Below are positions 59,070 to 64,000 of a stretch of DNA of 64,000 bases, in pieces. Where the stretch lies: assembly GCA_902543245.1 (NCBI GenBank), contig CACBXQ010000004.1, positions 1 through 64,000 of the forward strand, given 5' to 3'. Within the stretch, counting starts at the first letter, position 1. Every line of letters starts with the position of its first letter. Under the pieces are notes generated by a model that saw only the letters and a list, made by a program, of their open reading frames with translations, did no database searches and was not told where the DNA came from. Origin of the DNA: an uncultured Pelagibacteraceae bacterium (GTDB lineage Bacteria > Pseudomonadota > Alphaproteobacteria > Pelagibacterales > Pelagibacteraceae). A program made the position numbers and the translations under genes.

Positions 59070-59306
59070 TTAAATCTTAGACTTAACAGTTGTGCCTGAT
59101 ATTATTTCTCTGTTAGTGGCTTGACCTCTTGCAGCCTTAGATTGTTCTGGGTTCAAAGAACCATATTTTAATACAAATTTATTTTTTTCTTTTTCAAATT
59201 TAAACTTGGTCACAAAGTAAAGGAATATAAAATTTATCATTGTGAAAGCAAAAGCTGACCAAACAAAAATTCCATATCCACTCATTAACAATTTATCGAT
59301 TATCAT
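59070..59306 (-). CDS. ccmD: Cytochrome c maturation protein CcmD, long form
   Basis: CcmD is a small membrane protein that stabilises the haem exporter complex with CcmC and CcmE. One transmembrane helix (about 13-33) follows the family-like start GYGIFVWSAFAFTM. At 78 residues it is somewhat longer than most CcmD proteins (about 50-65), with an added basic/polar tail. The call rests on topology and on its position between ccmC and ccmE, with a four-base overlap with ccmC. Confidence 0.88.
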   Translation of the reverse strand: MIIDKLLMSGYGIFVWSAFAFTMINFIFLYFVTKFKFEKEKNKFVLKYGSLNPEQSKAARGQATNREIISGTTVKSKI

Positions 59307-60010
59307 AATCTTTCTAATCCTTTATTCTTAATTTTTATCAATTCTGTATTATATTTCATCAAAAAAATTAGTAATGAAAACAATACAAATGCCGCAGTCA
59401 TCAAAAATAATGGCAAAATCATTGATGAATGAATTGTAGAGTCACTTAAAATTTTAACTGACGAAGGTTGGTGTAGAGTAGTCCACCATTCAACTGAAAA
59501 TTTGATTATTGGTACATTAACTAATCCGATAATGGCAATTATTGAAGTAATTTTTGTAACTTGCAACTTATCCTCAAAAATCTTCCACGACAATATGTAC
59601 ATTCCATAAAACAAAGCCAGTATAAGCATTGATGTAATTCTTGCATCCCACGCCCAGAAAGTTCCCCATGTAGGCTTTCCCCAAATTGCACCTGTGACTA
59701 ATGCAATTATATTAAAAACTAATCCTGAGGGAGCTAAACTCTTTGCTATTAAAGAAAAATTTTTATTTTTAAAGATAAAATTTCCAATTGATAAAAATGC
59801 TATTGTTGAAAATATTCCTAATGAAACCCAAGCAGATGGAACATGAACATACATTATCCGAACGCTATCACTCTGTAAATAATCTGGCGGAGACAATAAT
59901 AAAGCCTCCACTAGTCCCACGCTCAAAAAAACTACAAATAGAAAAAATACATACTTTTGAAATCTATATGTAATTGAAAACATTTTATTTACTCCAAAAA
60001 TTTTAAACAT
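59303..60010 (-). CDS. ccmC: Haem exporter subunit CcmC
   Basis: CcmC hands haem to CcmE across the membrane. The 235 residues hold six transmembrane helices. The tryptophan-rich GKPTWGTFWAWDARITS lies near 130-146 and the haem histidines are in YVHVPSAW (near 54-61) and TLHQPSSVK. Start at ATG 60010; an internal ATG at 59983 is possible. The ccmA and ccmB genes that often precede it are not here, and the gene upstream is hspQ. Confidence 0.95.
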   Translation of the reverse strand: MFKIFGVNKMFSITYRFQKYVFFLFVVFLSVGLVEALLLSPPDYLQSDSVRIMYVHVPSAWVSLGIFSTIAFLSIGNFIFKNKNFSLIAKSLAPSGLVFNIIALVTGAIWGKPTWGTFWAWDARITSMLILALFYGMYILSWKIFEDKLQVTKITSIIAIIGLVNVPIIKFSVEWWTTLHQPSSVKILSDSTIHSSMILPLFLMTAAFVLFSLLIFLMKYNTELIKIKNKGLERL

Positions 60011-60045
60011 AAATCAAGAATGTTTTAGAGATGTTTTATTTTTTT

Positions 60046-60114
60046 TCAAGGATCTACTTGATCAAGGATGTGGAGGGAGATAATAAAAAAGGGTTTTAAT
60101 TCATCCTTGATCAA
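60046..60114. repeat. Inverted repeat with extra half-sites upstream of ccmC
   Basis: TTGATCAAGGATG at 60058-60070 is an exact inverted repeat of CATCCTTGATCAA at 60102-60114, with a 31-base spacer. A further TCAAGGAT occurs at 60046-60053, giving three copies of the octamer. In the minus direction the repeat lies between hspQ and ccmC in a 173-base gap. It is not followed by a T-run, so it may be a protein-binding site or an RNA hairpin rather than a terminator. Confidence 0.6.
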
Positions 60115-60183
60115 ATAATATCCATAATGTCATGATCATTTGTCAATTATTTGAACTAAATGTGTTGAAAAAGTGATATTTGA

Positions 60184-60504
60184 TTAATTCGATTGTTTAA
60201 AATACCCTGAGCCTTTTTTCCCTGAAAATATCTCATTGATCAAAGGATGTTTGATCGGTTCCTCAGAATCGTCAAAAAGTAAGTTTTGTTCAGAAACATA
60301 AGCCTCATAGGTTAAATCATCATTCTCAGCCAACAAATGATAGAATGGTTGATCTTTACGTGGTCTTACATTTTTTGGAATTGATTGGTACCACTCTTCA
60401 GAATTATTGAATTCGAAATCAACATCATAAATAACTCCTCTAAAATCAAAGTGTTTGTGTTTAACAACGTCTCCAATGGAAAATTTAGCTTTTTTAAAAC
60501 TCAT
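60184..60504 (-). CDS. hspQ: HspQ / YccV-like protein
   Basis: The 106-residue protein matches the YccV-like (hemimethylated DNA-binding) family, whose E. coli member HspQ is a heat-shock protein that modulates Lon protease. FSIGDVVKHKHFDFRGVIYDVD near 8-29 is the SH3-like barrel start, and RPRKDQPFYHLLAEN near 47-61 with TYEAYVSEQNL are the conserved centre. In alphaproteobacteria it is usually a single small gene, as here. Its link to the ccm genes on the same strand is weak, because a 173-base gap with an inverted repeat lies between them. Confidence 0.92.
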   Translation of the reverse strand: MSFKKAKFSIGDVVKHKHFDFRGVIYDVDFEFNNSEEWYQSIPKNVRPRKDQPFYHLLAENDDLTYEAYVSEQNLLFDDSEEPIKHPLINEIFSGKKGSGYFKQSN

Positions 60505-60583
60505 AAACTATAAGCTATTTATTTTTTTTAAATAAATCAATAAAAAAAATATGAATGTTTTTTTAATCTGTTAATATCTTAAT

Positions 60584-61135
60584 GTGAATAAATCTTTACT
60601 AAAGTTTATTACAGACTTTGGACCTCTTTTAATATTCTTTTTCTTTTATTATGATTCTAATAAAGACTTAAAAGTCGCAATTCCTCCTTTTATAATTGCG
60701 ACAATTATATCATTAGTAGTGGTTTGGTTTTTAGAAAAAAAAATTCCTATGGTGCCACTATTGGGTGGAGTTTTAATTACATTTTTTGGAGGTTTAACTA
60801 TTTATTTTGATAACCCGGTATTTATTTATATCAAACCTACAATAATAAATTTACTATTTGGTTTGGCTCTTTTATTTGGCAAATACTTTACTGATGAACC
60901 TATATTAAAAAAAATGCTAGGTAAATCAATTGCTTTAACGAATGAAGGTTGGGAAATTTTAAACAAAAGATGGATGTTATTTTTCTTTGCTCTTGCAATT
61001 TTAAATGAATTAGTTTGGAGAACGCAGTCTGAAGAGTTCTGGGTAAATTTTAAAGTTTGGGGGCTATTACCGATAACTTTTATTTTTACAGCATTTCAAG
61101 TATCAATAATAACAAAACATAAAATAGATGAATAG
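60584..61135 (+). CDS. yciB: Inner membrane septation protein YciB/IspZ
   Basis: YciB is an inner membrane protein involved in cell envelope synthesis and septation. The 183-residue protein has about five transmembrane helices. The family start LLKFITDFGPLLIFFFFY is present, as are GKSIALTNEGWEILNKRW near 114-131 and NELVWRTQSEEFWVNFKVWG near 140-159. The start codon is GTG at 60584, which gives the family N-terminus. The next gene overlaps its end by eight bases. It diverges from hspQ. Confidence 0.93.
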   Translation: MNKSLLKFITDFGPLLIFFFFYYDSNKDLKVAIPPFIIATIISLVVVWFLEKKIPMVPLLGGVLITFFGGLTIYFDNPVFIYIKPTIINLLFGLALLFGKYFTDEPILKKMLGKSIALTNEGWEILNKRWMLFFFALAILNELVWRTQSEEFWVNFKVWGLLPITFIFTAFQVSIITKHKIDE

Positions 61136-61466
61136 AAATTTAAAGCTCATTGTAGATAATTCAAATTCTAAAGAAAAAGAGAAATATTTTTTTGAAAAAA
61201 AAGAACTTAAAATTATCTTAGATCTATATGCAAAAATGGTATCTGAAGGATCATGGAAAGATTATGGTCTTACCATATCAAGTAAGCAAGTAAGTTTTAG
61301 TGTTTTTAAAAATGCAGCTGAAAATGCAATGTATAAAATTTGTAAAAACTTTAAACCATCGAATAAAAACCTAAGATATTTAATTACTGATACTAATGGG
61401 AAAATATTAAAGAATTCTTTTGATCTAAAAGTTCTTTTAAAAAATACTAATTGGAAAAAATTCTAA
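61128..61466 (+). CDS. DUF2794 family protein
   Basis: This 112-residue soluble protein fits the DUF2794 family of alphaproteobacteria, which has no known function. The pattern FFEKKELKIILDLYAKMVSEG with a following WKDYGLTI and FSVFKNAAENAMYKICK in the centre, and a final DLKVLLK, matches the family spacing. It overlaps yciB by eight bases and converges with the BI-1 gene after ten bases. No catalytic motif is visible. Confidence 0.85.
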   Translation: MNRNLKLIVDNSNSKEKEKYFFEKKELKIILDLYAKMVSEGSWKDYGLTISSKQVSFSVFKNAAENAMYKICKNFKPSNKNLRYLITDTNGKILKNSFDLKVLLKNTNWKKF

Positions 61467-61476
61467 ATTGATAGAA

Positions 61477-62235
61477 TTATCGTCTTTGACCGAAAAGTCT
61501 AAGCAACATTATAAATAAATTAATGAAATCTAAGTAAAGAGTTAGGGCACCCATTACAGCTTTCTTACCTATTAATTCACCACTATCTGATGCCGAGTAC
61601 ATGTTTTTAATTTTTTGAGTGTCATAAGCTGTTAAACCAACAAAAATAAGTACACCAATAATTGATATTGCAAAATACATCATAGATGATTTTAAAAATA
61701 TGTTAACAATTGAGGCAATTATAATTCCAATAAGGCCCATCATCAAAAATGATCCCATCTTTGTTAGATCTCTTTTAGTTGTGTAACCATATATACTCAT
61801 GGCACCAAAAGTCATTGAAGTTATGAAGAAAACTCTTGTCACACTTAAACCAGTGTAAATTAATAAAATAGATGAAAGAGAAAGTCCCATCAAAGCAGCA
61901 AAAACCCAGAAAGTAGTTTGCGCTTTTCCAGCACTCATTTTATTAATTCCAAAACTCATATAAAAAACAATTCCTAAAGGAGCTAACATTACAATCCATT
62001 TAAGACCTGACAAATAAATCGCATTTCCAAATTCTGTTAATCCAACTATTGCTCCACTAGCATCCGTTACAACTGCAAACTTAAATGATAAAAGGGCTAT
62101 AATTCCTGTTAGCAGTATTCCAGTAGCCATGTAGTTATAAACTTTTAGCATGTAGGCTCTTAGACCTTCATCCATTACGGCTGTTTGTTGTCCAGCTTTT
62201 GCTCTGTTTAGAATATTTTCCTTATTAAATTCCAT
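61477..62235 (-). CDS. Bax inhibitor-1/YccA family membrane protein
   Basis: The protein belongs to the BI-1 (TMBIM) family of seven-helix membrane proteins; bacterial members are linked to ion leak and control of membrane proteolysis. Seven hydrophobic segments are visible in the 252 residues, and the conserved C-terminal part FVGLTAYDTQKIKNMY and GALTLYLDFINLFIMLLRLFG is present. The aspartate pair near the C-terminus matches the pH-sensing pair of the family. It may be transcribed as a nearly leaderless mRNA, since a -10 like sequence lies six bases before the ATG. Confidence 0.92.
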   Translation of the reverse strand: MEFNKENILNRAKAGQQTAVMDEGLRAYMLKVYNYMATGILLTGIIALLSFKFAVVTDASGAIVGLTEFGNAIYLSGLKWIVMLAPLGIVFYMSFGINKMSAGKAQTTFWVFAALMGLSLSSILLIYTGLSVTRVFFITSMTFGAMSIYGYTTKRDLTKMGSFLMMGLIGIIIASIVNIFLKSSMMYFAISIIGVLIFVGLTAYDTQKIKNMYSASDSGELIGKKAVMGALTLYLDFINLFIMLLRLFGQRR

Positions 62236-62241
62236 GATTGT

Positions 62242-62268
62242 AATATATAAACTTTTCGTATTTATTCA
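62242..62268 (-). promoter_or_regulatory. Candidate promoter of the BI-1 gene, close to the start codon
   Basis: On the minus strand TATATT lies at 62247-62242, six bases before the ATG at 62235, with a TTGAAT 16 bases upstream of it. A start seven bases after the -10 box would fall on the ATG itself, giving a leaderless transcript. Upstream TTGACA and TTGACC offer alternative -35 boxes, with less good -10 partners. Confidence 0.3.
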
Positions 62269-62305
62269 AGATGTCAAAAATGGTCAAAAAAATTATTAAT
62301 CTTCT

Positions 62306-63343
62306 ATGAATTTTAAGAAATTAGGCAATACTGACTTAGATGTGAGCACAATTTGTTTAGGTACTATGACTTGGGGAGAGCAAAATACCCAAGATGAAGG
62401 TTTTAAACAAATGGACTATGCTTTAGAACAAGGTGTTAATTTTTGGGATACTGCTGAACTTTATGCAATCCCTGCTAAAAAGAAAACATACGGTAGAACT
62501 GAAGAAATTATTGGTAACTGGTTTAAGTCAAGAAATAAAAGAGATGAAGTTATTTTAGCCACAAAGATTTCTGGACCTGGTTTAAGTTGGATTAGAGGAG
62601 GAGGAAATCAATTTGATAAAAAGAATTTAAACGAAGCAGTTAATAAAAGCTTAGAAAGATTAAAAACAGACTATATTGATTTGTATCAGTTGCATTGGCC
62701 TGAAAGAAAAAGTAATTACTTTGGAAGGTTAGGATATGACCACAAAAATGAAGATGAGTGGAATGATTTTAATGAAATCCTTGAAAACTTAAATGAAATA
62801 GTGAAATCTGGTAAAATAAGATATGTAGGACTTTCAAACGAAACTTCATGGGGTTTGTCAAAATTTTTGGAAATTTCTAAAAATAAAAATTTACCTAGAA
62901 TGATGTCAGTTCAAAACCCTTACAGTCTATTAAACAGAACATACGAAATTGGCTTAGCTGAAATCTCAGTGAGAGAAAGAAGTGGACTACTTGCATACTC
63001 TCCTCTTGCAGGTGGATTTCTGTCAGGAAAATATAGACAAAATAAAATGCCCGAAAAATCAAGACAGAAACTTTTTGGGGATTACTTTACGAGATACACA
63101 AAAGCTCATGTTCCAGAAATTGTGGAAAAATATTTTAAAATATCATCAAAATACAACCTCAATTTTGCTCAAATGAGCTTAAAATTTTGTGAAATTCAAA
63201 AATTTATTACTTCAGTTATTATTGGCGCAACAACAATGGAGCAGTTGAAAACCAACGTAGAAAGTGTAAATGTAAAACTTAATACTGAGATAATAAATGA
63301 AATTAATAAAATCCATGCCCAGCACTCAAATCCTTGCCCTTAA
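62306..63343 (+). CDS. Aldo/keto reductase (Tas-like)
   Basis: The enzyme is an NADP(H)-dependent aldo/keto reductase of the Tas/YajO type. The catalytic Asp and Tyr are in NFWDTAELYA near residue 46-55, the Lys in LATKISG near 87, and the His in YQLHWPER near 130. GIAYSPLAGGFLSGKY-like sequence (LLAYSPLAGGFLSGKY) and VIIGATTMEQLKTNVES at the end match the family's cofactor loop. The 345-residue length is normal. The substrate is unknown. Its 3' end overlaps the next gene by 29 or 47 bases depending on the start chosen. Confidence 0.92.
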   Translation: MNFKKLGNTDLDVSTICLGTMTWGEQNTQDEGFKQMDYALEQGVNFWDTAELYAIPAKKKTYGRTEEIIGNWFKSRNKRDEVILATKISGPGLSWIRGGGNQFDKKNLNEAVNKSLERLKTDYIDLYQLHWPERKSNYFGRLGYDHKNEDEWNDFNEILENLNEIVKSGKIRYVGLSNETSWGLSKFLEISKNKNLPRMMSVQNPYSLLNRTYEIGLAEISVRERSGLLAYSPLAGGFLSGKYRQNKMPEKSRQKLFGDYFTRYTKAHVPEIVEKYFKISSKYNLNFAQMSLKFCEIQKFITSVIIGATTMEQLKTNVESVNVKLNTEIINEINKIHAQHSNPCP

Positions 63344-63836
63344 AAAAATTTTTATAATCTTAGGTATACTAATAATACAAAGCAACCTAAGTGCTGAAGA
63401 AGTAAAAGAAGTTGGAAAATTTAAAGACTGGACTACTTTAATTTCTAACACTGATGGACAAAAAATTTGTTTTGCACAATCTAAACCAGTATTACAATCT
63501 CCAAAAAGCAGTGAGAGAGAAGCAAGACTTTTTGTAACTTTTAGACCTCAGGATAAAGTTTCAGATGAAATAAGTATAACGGCAGGTTACGAGTTTAATT
63601 CAAGTAATACAATCTCTGCAAAGACAGGGAAAAAAAAATATAAATTTGATATTCAACAAAATAGTTTTGCCTGGATAGCAGACGGAAAAATTGAAAAGAA
63701 AATGATTAAATCGATGAAAAAAGGATCTAGAATAATGGTAACAGGATATAACAAACAAAACTCACAAACAATTGATCATTACTCTTTAATGGGATTTACA
63801 AAAGCTTATAACGCAGCTAAAAAAAATTGTACTTAA
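63315..63836 (+). CDS. IalB-like periplasmic protein
   Basis: The protein resembles the invasion-associated locus B family of alphaproteobacteria, small periplasmic proteins of unclear role in free-living species. A signal peptide (to about ALKKIFIILGILIIQSNLSAEE) is followed by FKDWTTLISNTDGQKICFAQS, the family's WxxxC-type start, and a C-terminal FTKAYNAAKKNC. ATG 63315 gives 173 residues and a sensible signal peptide; ATG 63297 would add six residues. Either start overlaps the aldo/keto reductase. argG follows after three bases. Confidence 0.82.
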   Translation: MPSTQILALKKIFIILGILIIQSNLSAEEVKEVGKFKDWTTLISNTDGQKICFAQSKPVLQSPKSSEREARLFVTFRPQDKVSDEISITAGYEFNSSNTISAKTGKKKYKFDIQQNSFAWIADGKIEKKMIKSMKKGSRIMVTGYNKQNSQTIDHYSLMGFTKAYNAAKKNCT

Positions 63837-63839
63837 ATA

Positions 63840-64000
63840 ATGAGAGCTAAAAAGAAAATAGTCCTCGCTTATTCAGGGGGGCTAGACACCTCAATAATAC
63901 TTAAATGGCTTCAGGAAAATTATGATGCTGAAGTAATTTGTTACACAGCCGATGTCGGTCAAGAATTAGATAAGAAAAAAATTAAGAGTAACGCGAAAAA
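63840..64000 (+). CDS. argG: Argininosuccinate synthase, N-terminal part (cut by window edge)
   Basis: ArgG joins citrulline and aspartate in arginine synthesis. From the ATG at 63840, three bases after the previous stop, about 53 residues can be read. They include the PP-loop [19 protein letters not shown] at 8-26 and [11 protein letters not shown] near 35-45, both typical of the family. The rest lies beyond the window. Confidence 0.93.
   Translation, partial: MRAKKKIVLAYSGGLDTSIILKWLQENYDAEVICYTADVGQELDKKKIKSNAK

Noticed and set aside
60046..60114. Possible replication origin with GATC-rich repeats
   Set aside because: No convincing DnaA boxes (TTATCCACA type) and no origin-linked genes nearby; the GATC motifs are part of the inverted repeat.

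Overview
The window is a stretch of very AT-rich, tightly packed chromosome from an alphaproteobacterium of the SAR11 clade (Candidatus Pelagibacter type). The grounds are low G+C by eye, gaps of a few bases with many 1-11 base overlaps, alphaproteobacterial gene orders (mdh-sucCDAB-lpd, sdhCDAB, atpHAGDC, rsfS-ctpA-rppH), a SAM-II riboswitch before metX, and a DMSP demethylase (DmdA) closely resembling my memory of the Pelagibacter enzyme. No rRNA, tRNA, insertion sequence, prophage or CRISPR array was seen, and no gap exceeds 200 bases.

Layout. 1-9.6 kb: a partial hisC on the minus strand, then a plus-strand run: SAM-II riboswitch, metX, metW, gloB, rplU-rpmA-obgE, proB-proA, nadD-rsfS-ctpA-rppH. 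9.6-42.4 kb: a long minus-strand block which, read in its own direction (right to left), is ffh, rpsP-trmD-rplS, leuCDB, a DMSP-demethylation cluster (acyl-CoA dehydrogenase, acyl-CoA ligase, alpha/beta hydrolase, dmdA), asd, sdhCDAB, mmsA, mdh, sucC-sucD-sucA-sucB-lpdA, priA and atpHAGDC. 42.4-44.3 kb: a structured RNA leader before ffh, with dapF and ftsY diverging on the plus strand. 44.3-55.3 kb: minus-strand accessory metabolism: two 2-hydroxy-acid flavoenzymes, an aminotransferase, a D-2-hydroxyacid dehydrogenase, a TRAP transporter (dctPQM), an amidase, a 60-residue membrane protein, an alpha/beta hydrolase and an unknown exported protein. 55.3-60.5 kb: a PagL-like outer-membrane protein, the cytochrome c maturation genes ccmC-D-E-F-G-H, and hspQ. 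60.6-64 kb: yciB, a DUF2794 gene, a BI-1 family gene (minus), an aldo/keto reductase, an IalB-like protein and the start of argG.

How it fits together. The centre encodes most of the lower TCA cycle (2-oxoglutarate to oxaloacetate except fumarase), ATP synthase F1 and cytochrome c maturation, so it is a respiratory core. Around it sit routes for carbon and sulfur found in seawater: DMSP demethylation, 2-hydroxy/2-oxo acids, and methylmalonate semialdehyde. DMSP demethylation leads to methanethiol, which could supply sulfur for the methionine pathway represented by metX/metW under SAM control and by asd.

Most notable in the hunt: (1) the alpha/beta hydrolase between dmdA and the acyl-CoA ligase appears to start at a CTG codon with a strong Shine-Dalgarno sequence, which standard callers would miss; (2) a roughly 100-base leader of three hairpins before ffh, with a competing helix; (3) an anti-aptamer segment complementary to the SAM-II aptamer just before metX; (4) a hairpin filling the rpmA-obgE gap and ending at the obgE start codon; (5) a PagL-like protein without the expected catalytic Glu; (6) a terminator inside the TRAP operon; (7) a 13-base perfect inverted repeat before the ccm genes. 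Most genes are ordinary for this lineage, and I found no clear evidence of an entirely new system.
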